Assembly: GCA_017420625.1 (NCBI GenBank)
Contig: JAFOIR010000363.1
Coordinates: forward strand, 1-58,624
DNA from: Bacillota bacterium
Lineage (GTDB): Bacteria > Bacillota_A > Clostridia > Lachnospirales > Bianqueaceae
Length of the DNA stretch: 58,624 nucleotides
Direction of reading: 5' to 3'
The notes beneath the pieces are model-generated. The model saw only the letters and a program-made list of their open reading frames with translations, did not search any database and was not told the DNA's origin. Each line of letters opens with the position of its first letter. Position 1 is the first letter of the stretch. The translations under genes were made by a program, and so were the position numbers. Below, piece after piece: positions 1-7,566 of this stretch.

Positions 1-1
1 A

Positions 2-424
2 GAATTGGGCATCGATGATTACCGTGCGGAAGTGCTGCCTGAAGATAAAGCTGCATTTATCCGCACCATGCAGGAGCAGGGGAGGCGCATCATTATGATT
101 GGTGATGGTATTAATGATACGCCGGCTCTTTCCCTGGCAGACGTAGGAATAGCCATAGGAAGCGGCGCCGGTGTTGCCCGAGAAATTGCAGATATAACCA
201 TCGCTGCAGAGGACTTAAGAGAATTGGTGCTGCTTCGAAAACTGTCTCAAAAGCTGATGGGGCGAATCGATCGCAATTACCGCTTTGTTATGAGCTTCAA
301 TGGAACTTTGATAATTCTCGGTGCTTTAGGCTTGTTGACGCCTGCTTCATCAGCCTTACTGCATAACGGGTCCACCATTCTTCTTAGTATGGACTGCCTT
401 ACGCCGCTTCTGCCGCAAGAGTAA
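2..424 (+). CDS. heavy-metal P1B-type ATPase, C-terminal fragment (cut by window edge)
   Basis: This is the last ~140 residues of a heavy-metal-translocating P-type ATPase, an inner-membrane pump that couples ATP hydrolysis to metal cation export. The hinge motif GDGINDTPAL of the P domain is present near residue 34, followed by the short stretch leading to the final two transmembrane helices and the family-typical LLTPASSALLHNGSTILLS tail. The frame is open to the left edge, so the N-terminal metal-binding domain, the phosphorylated DKTG motif and the CPC-type membrane motif lie outside the window and the metal cannot be assigned. The small CxxC metal-binding protein at 2216 could be a functional partner, but about 1.8 kb with other genes lies between them. 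Confidence 0.9.
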   Translation, partial: ELGIDDYRAEVLPEDKAAFIRTMQEQGRRIIMIGDGINDTPALSLADVGIAIGSGAGVAREIADITIAAEDLRELVLLRKLSQKLMGRIDRNYRFVMSFNGTLIILGALGLLTPASSALLHNGSTILLSMDCLTPLLPQE

Positions 425-468
425 ACAGTGCTGGTTCTATCCCCCTGCGAAAGGAAGGAAATATCAGA

Positions 469-996
469 TTGAAGGCACTGTTCGGAATTCCAATGGATTT
501 CTCCGGAAAACTGCTGGAAGTCCGGGTAGGAACAGGTGTACTGACTATGCCGGTTTACCGGGATCTTCCGAATGCAGACATCACGTGTCTGGATTATTCT
601 GAGAATATGATGGCATCAGCAAAGGAAAAGGCAAAATCAGCAGGAATCAGGAATATCACATTTCTGCAGGGAGATGTCGGTGCATTGCCCTTCGAAGATA
701 AAACTTTCGATATCGTACTGTCCCTCAATGGCTTTCATCCCTTCCCTGATAAAGAAGCTGCCTACCGGGAAACGTACCAAGTGCTTTAGATGGGCGGGAT
801 TTTCTGTGGATGCTTCTATGTGCAGGGCGGTCACAAGCGGACCGACTGGTTTATCAAACATCTGTATCAGCCAAAGGGCTTTTTTACCCCGCCTTATGAG
901 ACGGAGCAAAGCCTGCGAGCGCGGCTTGCCGGCCTCTACCGGGAAGCGGTAGTCACGATTGTGGAAGGGATCGGATGTTTCTGCTGTCGGAAGTAA
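469..996 (+). pseudogene. decayed class I SAM-dependent methyltransferase
   Basis: One reading frame covers a methyltransferase-like protein interrupted by an in-frame TAG at 787-789. Before the stop are the SAM-binding glycine motif region (LLEVRVGTGVLTMP), the acidic motif (CLDYSENMM) and motif IV-like DIVLSLNGFHPF. Directly after it the same frame continues with GGIFCGCFYVQGGHKRTDWF, which is the expected continuation of this family. A single change of AAG (Lys) to TAG would explain the stop. The first ~40 residues usual for the family are also missing, although the TTG at 469 has an AAGGAAGG box in front of it. The C-terminus is short. I call it a pseudogene; a sequencing error at 787 would not explain the missing N-terminus. 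Confidence 0.75.
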
Positions 997-1026
997 ATGG
1001 TGACCGAAAAAGTACTCGATAACATC

Positions 1027-1055
1027 TTCAAAATTCTCTCATATTTTGTTAGAAT
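1027..1055 (+). promoter_or_regulatory. candidate promoter for the GNAT gene at 1134
   Basis: TTCAAA (1027-1032), a 17-bp spacer and TAGAAT (1050-1055) resemble a sigma-A promoter. It would give a leader of about 70 nt before the acetyltransferase gene. It was found by eye only. Confidence 0.4.
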
Positions 1056-1133
1056 ATACACGGTCATATCCATGGACTGTCTGAAAAACAGATGAAGGTT
1101 ATGAACAAATCCAGTTCTTGAGAGAAGTATAAA

Positions 1134-1571
1134 ATGATACGAGAAGCAAGAAAAGAAGACTTGGATGCACTGCTTAATCTCTATATGTATTTACATGAAG
1201 ATAGCATACCGGAACATAATGCTCATCTGGAGAAAACATGGAATCAGATTGTAGAAGATCCGAATCATCATCTGATTGTAAACGAAATCGATGGTCAGAT
1301 AGTTTCATCCTGTGTATGCGTAATCATTCCGAATATGACAAGAAATGTCAGACCATATGCTTTTGTTGAAAACGTAGTGACGCATGAGGATTACAGAGGT
1401 AAGGGTTATGCCGGAGAATGCCTGACTTATGCAAAAAAGATTGCTGAACAGGAAAATTGTTACAAGATAATGCTTCTTACCGGATCCAAAAATCAGAAGA
1501 CGCTGCGTTTCTATGAGAAGGCAGGTTATAACAGCATAGATAAGACTGCATTTATTCAGTGGCTGAGGTAG
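1134..1571 (+). CDS. GNAT family N-acetyltransferase
   Basis: A 145-residue single-domain GNAT acetyltransferase expected to move an acetyl group from acetyl-CoA to an amine; the substrate is unknown. The acetyl-CoA motif A is visible as VVTHEDYRGKGYAGECL (about residues 82-98), with the R/Q-x-x-G-x-G/A pattern as RGKGYA, and the C-terminal FYEKAGY motif B is intact. Length is normal for the family. It starts with ATG 37 nt after the TTGAGAGAAG tract and ends 9 bp before the next gene, so the two are probably cotranscribed. There is no sign of truncation, and no neighbour hints at the substrate. Confidence 0.88.
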   Translation: MIREARKEDLDALLNLYMYLHEDSIPEHNAHLEKTWNQIVEDPNHHLIVNEIDGQIVSSCVCVIIPNMTRNVRPYAFVENVVTHEDYRGKGYAGECLTYAKKIAEQENCYKIMLLTGSKNQKTLRFYEKAGYNSIDKTAFIQWLR

Positions 1572-1580
1572 GAATTGATC

Positions 1581-2108
1581 ATGGGTGTAAATGTCTTCAA
1601 AGACGATAACTGGCACAGAATCAAAAACGGCGTCATTTCCCGCAGGGATATTATGCATCTCGATGGAGTGAAAGACAAAAGACTGATTGATTATCTGATT
1701 TTGCACGCTTCTGAACCATGCCGGTTTTCCATGATGAATTATGCAGCGGAAAAATACGGAATGATCGAATTGCCGGACCCCTGTATCAATATTGATGATC
1801 CAGAAGATACGAGTTTTTGGGAATATGCAGTACTCAGTGAACAGGTTGAACGGGTAGAGGATCGGGAAACATTAAGTAAAGCACTGTACAGTTCCGATCA
1901 CGATGTAGCAGTATTTGCATTTTGCCGGCTAACCGGATACAGATTTAAACCAAGTGAGTGTGACGCTTACAGTTATCGTACGTTTAGCTGTGATGTTCTG
2001 CCCGGGACAACACCGGAAGGCATTACTACCATCTGCCAAATCCTAATCGAAGAAAGAGGTGCGCTGGAGAATATCGCAAAAGAATGCCTCCAACAATTCG
2101 ATCTGTGA
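1581..2108 (+). CDS. uncharacterised 175-residue protein
   Basis: I do not recognise the family. The protein is soluble, without transmembrane segments or signal peptide, rich in Asp, Glu and Tyr, and has several cysteines (for example in RLTGYRFKPSECDAY). The ATG at 1581 is preferred over the in-frame TTG at 1575 because the AGGTAGGAA box sits about 8 nt before the ATG but directly against the TTG. It follows the acetyltransferase gene after 9 bp and probably shares its transcript. No terminator was seen after it; the region from 2109 holds a fresh promoter for the next genes. Confidence 0.7.
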   Translation: MGVNVFKDDNWHRIKNGVISRRDIMHLDGVKDKRLIDYLILHASEPCRFSMMNYAAEKYGMIELPDPCINIDDPEDTSFWEYAVLSEQVERVEDRETLSKALYSSDHDVAVFAFCRLTGYRFKPSECDAYSYRTFSCDVLPGTTPEGITTICQILIEERGALENIAKECLQQFDL

Positions 2109-2118
2109 AATATTTCTC

Positions 2119-2147
2119 TTGCTTTTTAGTTTGCTTATTATTATAAT
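2119..2147 (+). promoter_or_regulatory. promoter for the metal-binding protein operon
   Basis: TTGCTT (2119-2124), a 17-bp spacer and a consensus TATAAT (2142-2147). The predicted start point at about 2154 falls at the left edge of the palindrome at 2156-2171, which is the usual geometry for a repressible promoter. Confidence 0.65.
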
Positions 2148-2155
2148 GGTTCGTG

Positions 2156-2171
2156 GTTAGCATACGCTAAC
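2156..2171. promoter_or_regulatory. palindromic operator candidate, GTTAGC-N4-GCTAAC
   Basis: A perfect 6-bp inverted repeat (GTTAGC ATAC GCTAAC) lies just downstream of the -10 box of the promoter for the CxxC metal-binding protein. The GTTAG/CTAAC half-sites resemble those of DtxR/MntR-type metal regulators, though the centre is longer than in the classical DtxR box. No T-tract follows, so it is not a terminator. The regulator is not in the window. Confidence 0.55.
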
Positions 2172-2215
2172 TTTCGTTGCAATATTCAGAAATTTGAGAA
2201 AGTGAGAATGAACCG

Positions 2216-2470
2216 ATGATTAAAACAACAATGAAAATAGACGGCATGATGTGCAGTATGTGCGAGACTCATATCTGCGAAGCGATCCGCAAAGCTATAC
2301 CGGAAGCGAAGAAGGTTACTGCATCAAAAAACAAAAAGGAAGCTTCTTTCCTGACAGAAGAAACTGTAGATATTGATAGATTGAAGAATGCTATCAACGC
2401 AACAGGATATACCTTTATTAGTGCAGAATCAGTTCTAGTTAATAAAAGAGGATTATTCGGATGGAGATAA
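2216..2470 (+). CDS. heavy-metal-associated (HMA) domain protein, CopZ-like
   Basis: An 84-residue single HMA domain of the copper-chaperone fold (beta-alpha-beta-beta-alpha-beta). The metal-binding loop reads GMMCSMCETH, with cysteines at 13 and 16 forming the CxxC site. The C-terminal tail KRGLFGW is typical of the stand-alone HMA proteins encoded beside P1B ATPases in Clostridia. It probably carries a soft metal to a transporter such as the one whose tail starts this window. It lies behind a promoter with a palindromic operator, which suggests metal-dependent expression. Which metal it binds is unknown; stand-alone HMA proteins are not always copper-specific. Confidence 0.85.
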   Translation: MIKTTMKIDGMMCSMCETHICEAIRKAIPEAKKVTASKNKKEASFLTEETVDIDRLKNAINATGYTFISAESVLVNKRGLFGWR

Positions 2471-2525
2471 TCTACCTTCAAAATGAAAAACCCGAAATGA
2501 CGATTCATCAAAAAGGGAGACGGAT

Positions 2526-3023
2526 ATGCTGCTAACATTTCAGCTTTCTTTGATCCTGATTCTCGCACTGTGTCTGCTTATTTATGCTGCAGTTGGTTTG
2601 ATTCAGAACAGAAAACTTTTTACGACTGCGCCAAAGGATATCCAGGCTGCTGCAACTGATCATCCTGAAAGATTTAAAGGTGCTCATATGCTTGGATGGA
2701 AGCTTGCGATTATCAGTATCTTTGCCATGATTGGTGCTTTTTTCTATGGTGGATATGATGGGATTAAACAGGGTTTTTCCTTCTGGAAGCATTTCCTTCG
2801 TTTCATCATAATGCTATATCTTTGGAAGGCTTTTGATATTGTCTGTCTGGACTGGCTGCTTCTGACAAAATCACATTTCTTTCAACATTTCTACCCGGAA
2901 ACGGAAGGATGCGAAGGTTACCATCAGTTTGGCTTTAACAGAAAAGAACAGTTAACAAGGATTATTCTCTTCCCCTTCATTGCAGCACTTATGGCTGGAT
3001 TTGCATGCCTGATCGGAAGCTGA
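2526..3023 (+). CDS. uncharacterised small membrane protein
   Basis: A 165-residue integral membrane protein with about four hydrophobic helices, at roughly residues 4-25, 58-77, 86-107 and 143-163. The region between helices 3 and 4 contains HFFQHFYPETEGCEGYHQFGF, rich in His and Cys, which could bind a metal. It has a good ribosome site (GGGAGA) and follows the HMA gene by 55 bp behind the same promoter, and a terminator at 3038 closes the unit. I do not recognise the family. The context suggests a role in metal handling, but that rests only on the neighbour and the His/Cys-rich loop. Confidence 0.7.
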   Translation: MLLTFQLSLILILALCLLIYAAVGLIQNRKLFTTAPKDIQAAATDHPERFKGAHMLGWKLAIISIFAMIGAFFYGGYDGIKQGFSFWKHFLRFIIMLYLWKAFDIVCLDWLLLTKSHFFQHFYPETEGCEGYHQFGFNRKEQLTRIILFPFIAALMAGFACLIGS

Positions 3024-3037
3024 ATTTCCTGCTTTTC

Positions 3038-3056
3038 GCCCTCCGGGGCTTTTTTT
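3038..3056 (+). terminator. rho-independent terminator
   Basis: Stem GCCC (3038-3041) and GGGC (3046-3049) around a TCCG loop, followed by seven T. It closes the HMA/membrane-protein unit. Confidence 0.75.
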
Positions 3057-3154
3057 ATTCGTTTTGGTAGAAAAGTTCATAAGAACGTGCTAAACTAAAA
3101 TGAATTAGTTACTGTGAATCAATAAGCTTGATATGAAATGATGGTAACGTACCT

Positions 3155-3664
3155 ATGATAGAGATATCTAAGATAAGCAAATATTATACAGTCAGGATTC
3201 TATCAGATAGTGATATGGATAAAATCTTCGATTTATGTCAAAAGAATCCATTATTCTATGAGTATACAGAAGCCAGACCTACAAAAGAACAGATTCTTGA
3301 TGACATGAAAATGACACCTCCGAGCATTGAACTTTCGGACAAGTATTACTGCGGATTCTTCGAGAAAGATGAACTAACTGCAATTATAGATCTTGTAGAT
3401 GGATATCCTGCCAGTGGAATCGTATACATCGGTTTCTTCATGATGAATGCGAATTATCAGGGAAAACATATAGGGAGCTCTATCATACACGAGGTCATTG
3501 AATACTTACGATCCATTGGAAAAACTGCCATCCGCCTTGCTATCGACAAAGGCAATCCGCAATCCACACATTTTTGGAAGAAAAATGGCTTTGAAATCCT
3601 GTTTGAAGTGGATGTAAATGGCTGGGCAAAGCTCGTGGCAGAAAAGAGCCTCCAGATAGAATAG
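3155..3664 (+). CDS. GNAT family N-acetyltransferase
   Basis: A 169-residue GNAT acetyltransferase. The core is recognisable: a beta strand with IVYIGFFMMNANYQGKHIGSSI gives the QGKHIG acetyl-CoA loop at about residues 104-109, then NPQSTHFWKKNGF gives the C-terminal motif. The substrate is unknown. It is followed after 15 bp by the radical SAM gene, so the two may be cotranscribed. A weak promoter (TAGAAA, 17 bp, TAAACT with an upstream TG) lies near 3068-3096. No strong ribosome-binding site is seen before the ATG at 3155. Confidence 0.85.
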   Translation: MIEISKISKYYTVRILSDSDMDKIFDLCQKNPLFYEYTEARPTKEQILDDMKMTPPSIELSDKYYCGFFEKDELTAIIDLVDGYPASGIVYIGFFMMNANYQGKHIGSSIIHEVIEYLRSIGKTAIRLAIDKGNPQSTHFWKKNGFEILFEVDVNGWAKLVAEKSLQIE

Positions 3665-3679
3665 GAGAAGAAAAGATAG

Positions 3680-4558
3680 ATGCATTTTGTAGATGCTAAA
3701 GGGATACTGACCGGTCATAACGGTCACTATGGAATGAACATTTATCGGGGATGCAGCCATGGTTGTATATACTGTGATAGCCGTAGCCGATGTTATCAAT
3801 TCACTCATCCATTTGAAGATATAGAAGTAAAACAGAATGCCCCGGAGCTGTTGGAAAAAGCATTAAAATCAAAGCGAAACAAGTGTATGATTGGAACCGG
3901 TTCCATGTCAGATCCATATATGCACTGTGAAGAAGAACTTCAGCTGACAAGAAGATGTTTAGAGATCATTCTGAAATACGGTTTTGGTGTTGCAATACAG
4001 ACCAAGTCAGACCGAATACTTCGGGATATTGATCTTCTGGATGAGATCAATCGGGCTGCAAAATGTGTGGTGCAGATAACACTTACAACTTATGATGATG
4101 ACTTGTGCCGCATTTTGGAGCCAAATGTAGCTGATACCAAACGAAGAATTGAAGTACTGGAAGAAATGCAGAAAAGAGGAATTCCTACTATTGTCTGGAT
4201 GACGCCGATCCTTCCATTCATCAATGATACAAAAGAAAACATTACTTCTATTCTGACAGAATGTATTCGGGTTGGCGTTAAAGGAGTCATCGATTTCGGT
4301 ATGGGACTTACGCTCAGAGAAGGGGATCGCGAATATTATTATGCAGCGCTTGATAAGCATTTCCCGGGAATGAAGGAGCGATATGTTCAAAAATATGGAA
4401 ATGCCTATGAGCTTTCAAGCCCCAGAGCCAGAGAACTTCAGGAAATCTTCCACCGGATCTGTAAGGAAAACAATATTCTTTCAAACCCGGAGGATTGTTT
4501 TCGATATATGAATGAATTGCCGGACAAATATCCACAGATGAGTTTATTTGAGCAGTAA
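3680..4558 (+). CDS. SPL family radical SAM protein
   Basis: A 292-residue radical SAM enzyme whose [4Fe-4S] cluster motif reads CSHGCIYC, with cysteines at 25, 29 and 32 in the CxxxCxYC pattern. The layout (early cluster motif, GTGSMSDPYMHCEEELQLTR after about 70 residues, a WMTPILPFINDT segment) is that of the SPL group related to spore photoproduct lyase, but this group is widespread in non-sporulating bacteria and most members have no known substrate. Ribosome site AGGAGAAG precedes the ATG. The protein ends with QMSLFEQ, a motif-like tail resembling the beta-clamp-binding pentapeptide QxSLF, which would fit a DNA-related role; this is inference. Confidence 0.85.
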   Translation: MHFVDAKGILTGHNGHYGMNIYRGCSHGCIYCDSRSRCYQFTHPFEDIEVKQNAPELLEKALKSKRNKCMIGTGSMSDPYMHCEEELQLTRRCLEIILKYGFGVAIQTKSDRILRDIDLLDEINRAAKCVVQITLTTYDDDLCRILEPNVADTKRRIEVLEEMQKRGIPTIVWMTPILPFINDTKENITSILTECIRVGVKGVIDFGMGLTLREGDREYYYAALDKHFPGMKERYVQKYGNAYELSSPRARELQEIFHRICKENNILSNPEDCFRYMNELPDKYPQMSLFEQ

Positions 4559-4589
4559 CTGAATTAATTAGGAAAGATGATAAAGAAAT

Positions 4590-5378
4590 ATGAAAACGGT
4601 TATTTGGGGACTTTTGATTCCTTTTATTGGGACAGCAGCCGGTGCCGCCTGTGTTTTCTTTTTGAAGAAGGATCTTAGGGCTGGTGTACAGCGTGCATTG
4701 ACCGGATTTGCTGCAGGCGTAATGGTAGCAGCATCGATCTGGAGCCTGATCGTTCCAGCTATTGAGCAATCAGCTGATAAAGGTCGATGGGCTTTTCTGC
4801 CCGCTTTTATTGGCTTCTGGATGGGAATCCTATTTCTTTTGCTTCTGGATCATGTCATTCCGCATCTGCATAGAAGTATCGATCAGGCAGATCAAATCGA
4901 AGGTCCTAAAAGCAGACTAAATCGTACCATTATGATGGTTCTTGCGGTGACGCTCCATAACATCCCGGAAGGTATGGCTGTCGGCGTAGTCTATGCAGGA
5001 TTGGTCTCCGGCTCCGGAAATATCACAGCCGGGGGAGCACTGGCACTTGCACTTGGTATCGCTATCCAGAATTTTCCGGAAGGTGCGATCATCTCGATGC
5101 CGCTTTTTGCAGAAGGGAAGAGTAAGCCGAAATCATTTTGGCTGGGTGTTCTGTCAGGTGCGGTGGAGCCTGTATTTGGAGGATTGACAGTATTGATTGC
5201 CAGTCTGGTAGTTCCCGCAATGCCATATTTATTATCATTTGCTGCTGGGGCTATGTTGTACGTGGTTGTGGAAGAACTGATTCCGGAGATGTCTGCCGGA
5301 GAACACTCCAATATCGGTGTTGTTTTCTTTGCTGTAGGATTCAGCCTGATGATGGCACTGGACGTTGCATTGGGTTAA
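4590..5378 (+). CDS. ZIP family metal transporter
   Basis: A 262-residue membrane protein of the ZIP (ZupT/GufA-like) family, which moves zinc, iron or other divalent cations into the cytoplasm. The two diagnostic metal-site motifs are intact: HNIPEG at 123-128 in helix 4 and NFPEG at 161-165 in helix 5. About eight hydrophobic helices can be placed, with a His-containing loop (DHVIPHLHRS, about 87-96) between helices 3 and 4. The N-terminus is directly hydrophobic. It is the next gene after the SPL protein (31 bp) and precedes the sfsA promoter. The metal cannot be read from sequence. Confidence 0.92.
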   Translation: MKTVIWGLLIPFIGTAAGAACVFFLKKDLRAGVQRALTGFAAGVMVAASIWSLIVPAIEQSADKGRWAFLPAFIGFWMGILFLLLLDHVIPHLHRSIDQADQIEGPKSRLNRTIMMVLAVTLHNIPEGMAVGVVYAGLVSGSGNITAGGALALALGIAIQNFPEGAIISMPLFAEGKSKPKSFWLGVLSGAVEPVFGGLTVLIASLVVPAMPYLLSFAAGAMLYVVVEELIPEMSAGEHSNIGVVFFAVGFSLMMALDVALG

Positions 5379-5383
5379 GGATA

Positions 5384-5412
5384 TCGACATTGTTTCAATT
5401 AGATGATATAAT
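5384..5412 (+). promoter_or_regulatory. sfsA promoter (extended -10)
   Basis: TCGACA (5384-5389), 17-bp spacer, TATAAT (5407-5412), with TGA directly before the -10 forming an extended -10. The start point would fall at about 5419, only about 8 nt before the sfsA ATG. Confidence 0.7.
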
Positions 5413-5426
5413 AGGCTCTTACAAAA

Positions 5427-6080
5427 ATGGTATATAACAACATTATAAAAGCTTTGTTTCTGAGACGATTGAATCGTTTTGTTGCTGAAGTAGAAATGGA
5501 TGGAAGCAAAGAAACGGTGCATATCAAGAATACCGGCCGATTAAAGGAACTGCTGATTCCCGGATGTGAAGTATGGCTGAATGCACCTGGAACCATGGGA
5601 CGCAAAACAAAGTATGATCTCGTTGCTGTTCGAAAGAAAAATGGTATTTTATTCAACATAGACAGTCAGGCGCCGAACAAAGCAGTGAAAGAAATGCTGA
5701 GCCGGCAAGACTTTGATAAAGTAATTCCAGAATATGTCTATGGTGATTCAAGAATCGATTTTTATATGGAACGACAAAATGAGAAATTCCTGATGGAAGT
5801 GAAGGGGTGTACACTGGAAATAGACGGAATTGGTTATTTCCCGGACGCTCCAACTGAGCGAGGCGTCAGACATATTCAGGAACTGATCAAAGCGAAGAAT
5901 ACTGGCTATCATGCGGTACTTGCTTTTGTGATCCAGATGGATAATGTGACAGAAGTAAGAGCTAATACGAAAACGCATCCACAGTTCGCAGCGGCACTTG
6001 CTGAAGCCAGGAAAGCAGGGGTAGAAGTGTTATTTCTGAAATGTCACGTAGAACCGGATCAACTGACGATCATCAGCTGA
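5427..6080 (+). CDS. sfsA: DNA/RNA nuclease SfsA
   Basis: A 217-residue SfsA protein (sugar fermentation stimulation protein), a family of nucleic-acid-binding nucleases with a PD-(D/E)xK-like core. Signature segments are present: NTGRLKELLIPG near residue 36, VYGDSRIDFY near 108, then FLMEVKGCTL and FPDAPTERGVRHIQEL. The N-terminus (NNIIKALFLRRLNRFVAEVE) aligns with the family start, which supports the ATG at 5427 although there is almost no room for a ribosome-binding site after the predicted transcription start. The length is normal. The next gene starts within 70 bp and may share its transcript. Confidence 0.93.
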   Translation: MVYNNIIKALFLRRLNRFVAEVEMDGSKETVHIKNTGRLKELLIPGCEVWLNAPGTMGRKTKYDLVAVRKKNGILFNIDSQAPNKAVKEMLSRQDFDKVIPEYVYGDSRIDFYMERQNEKFLMEVKGCTLEIDGIGYFPDAPTERGVRHIQELIKAKNTGYHAVLAFVIQMDNVTEVRANTKTHPQFAAALAEARKAGVEVLFLKCHVEPDQLTIIS

Positions 6081-6143
6081 CGAATGAACAAAGAAACATC
6101 AGTACATGAATCATATTGCATCGGAAAGAGAAGAAACAACAAA

Positions 6144-6863
6144 ATGAGTGTGATTAAGATCGCAACCTACAATGTAAGACATTTCAGTACAGGAAAACTG
6201 GATGAAGTAGACTATCCGGCTTTTCTCTCTGCAATCCGGAGCCTCGACGCTGATATTATCGGTATAAATGAAAGCTATGGTCCTGACAGCCGATTTGGAG
6301 AAAAAGCGCAAGTGGAGGTCATCGCAGAAGCTATGGGATGGAACTGGTTTTTTGCGCCGGCTGTCCAGGTTCCCGGCTGGGGAATCTATGGCAACTCTGT
6401 TCTGACAAGATTCCCTATCATAAAGGCTGACTGTATTCCGATTCCTGATCCGAAACCAGTTTACCCATATAAACATTATGAAAGCCGCTGCATTTTAGTT
6501 TTGGATGTGGAAACGCAGTCAGGACCGTTAACTGTAGCTGTCACTCATTTCGGGCTCAATCCTGACGAACAGGAAATGGCACTAAAAACAGTCCGGACCC
6601 TGGTTCGGCCTCATCGTTTTATCCTGATGGGCGACCTGAATCTGACACCGGATGCATCGATCATTTCATCCTTGTCCGACCTTTTGAAGGATACCGGAAA
6701 GTACCTGAGACAAGAACAAAATCTTAGTTTTCCGTCTGATAAGCCTGATCGAAAGATCGACTATATCTTTGTCACTTCAGATATTCTGGTAAAGGATGCT
6801 GAAATTCTTTCATTTACCGTTTCCGATCACAGGCCGTATAAATGTTCCTTGGAATTAAATTAG
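6144..6863 (+). CDS. endonuclease/exonuclease/phosphatase family protein
   Basis: A 239-residue member of the EEP fold (DNase I / sphingomyelinase-like metal-dependent phosphoesterases). Motifs in order: IATYNVRHF near the N-terminus, IIGINES with the metal-binding Glu, GIYGNSVLTRFP, THFGLNPDEQ, ILMGDLNLTP with the catalytic DxN, and SDHRPYKC with the final catalytic His. It has no signal peptide, so it acts in the cytoplasm; the substrate could be a phospholipid head group, an inositol phosphate or nucleic acid. An upstream in-frame ATG at 6084 would add 20 unconserved residues; the start at 6144 places the first beta strand at the N-terminus and has a GGAAAGAG box. Confidence 0.85.
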   Translation: MSVIKIATYNVRHFSTGKLDEVDYPAFLSAIRSLDADIIGINESYGPDSRFGEKAQVEVIAEAMGWNWFFAPAVQVPGWGIYGNSVLTRFPIIKADCIPIPDPKPVYPYKHYESRCILVLDVETQSGPLTVAVTHFGLNPDEQEMALKTVRTLVRPHRFILMGDLNLTPDASIISSLSDLLKDTGKYLRQEQNLSFPSDKPDRKIDYIFVTSDILVKDAEILSFTVSDHRPYKCSLELN

Positions 6864-6873
6864 CGAGGGTAAT

Positions 6874-7533
6874 ATGACAGCAAAAGCAGTCGTTTTTGAT
6901 ATGGACGGTGTCCTGTTTGATACAGAGCGCATCTCGAGAAATAGTTGGATAGAAGTCGGAAAAAGATGGGGATTGGATGGAATTGAAATCATCTATCCGA
7001 AAGTAATCGGTGTTAATCATACAGACGGTCTGCAGATCGTTAAGGACGCTTATGGACAGGATTTCGATGCAGAGACATTTACAAAGGAATGTGCTGCTGT
7101 TATGAAACGTATGCTTCAGGAAGAAGGTTTGCCGATAAAAAAGGGGGTACGGGAAATTCTGGAAGCTCTGAAACAAAAAAAGATCCCTGTTGGGATCTGC
7201 AGTTCGACACGTACAGGTGTCATTCGGGATCATCTGCAAAAGACGGGCCTTTCTGATTATTTTGAACGAATCATCGGAGGAGACCAGATTCTCCATTCCA
7301 AACCAAAGCCGGATATATATCTGAAAGCTTGTGATGCTTTGGAAATGAATCCTGAGGATTGTATCGCCGTGGAGGATTCACCCAATGGGATACGATCGGC
7401 ACATGCAGCAGGTTTGATTCCAGTGATGATCCCGGATCTGGTAGAACCAACGGATGAGATGAGGAGATTAAGTCATGTGATCCTTCATGATCTGTCTGAT
7501 CTTCAGTCAATGATCGAAAACAAGGAAATCTAA
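6874..7533 (+). CDS. HAD family phosphatase, beta-phosphoglucomutase-like
   Basis: A 219-residue HAD-superfamily hydrolase with an inserted helical cap of subclass I. Motif 1 is FDMDGVLFDTE (catalytic Asp pair at 9 and 11), motif 2 is ICSSTRTG, and motifs 3/4 are SKPKPDIYLKACDAL and AVEDSPNGIRSAHAAG. This set is typical of beta-phosphoglucomutase, phosphatase YcjU/YniC-like and related sugar-phosphate phosphatases. The substrate cannot be told apart by sequence alone. It follows the EEP gene by 10 bp and ends at a bidirectional terminator shared with the ABC-F gene. Confidence 0.88.
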   Translation: MTAKAVVFDMDGVLFDTERISRNSWIEVGKRWGLDGIEIIYPKVIGVNHTDGLQIVKDAYGQDFDAETFTKECAAVMKRMLQEEGLPIKKGVREILEALKQKKIPVGICSSTRTGVIRDHLQKTGLSDYFERIIGGDQILHSKPKPDIYLKACDALEMNPEDCIAVEDSPNGIRSAHAAGLIPVMIPDLVEPTDEMRRLSHVILHDLSDLQSMIENKEI

Positions 7534-7537
7534 AAGG

Positions 7538-7566
7538 AAAGAGGCAGATCATCATTCTGCCTCTTT
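7538..7566. terminator. bidirectional terminator between the HAD and ABC-F genes
   Basis: An 11-bp perfect stem, AAAGAGGCAGA (7538-7548) against TCTGCCTCTTT (7556-7566), with A- and T-rich flanks on both sides so it can act on both strands. The ABC-F stop codon lies inside it. Confidence 0.75.

Noticed and set aside
6084..6143. N-terminal 20 residues of the EEP-family protein from ATG 6084
   Set aside because: They precede the first conserved strand, are not family-like, and ATG 6144 with GGAAAGAG fits better.
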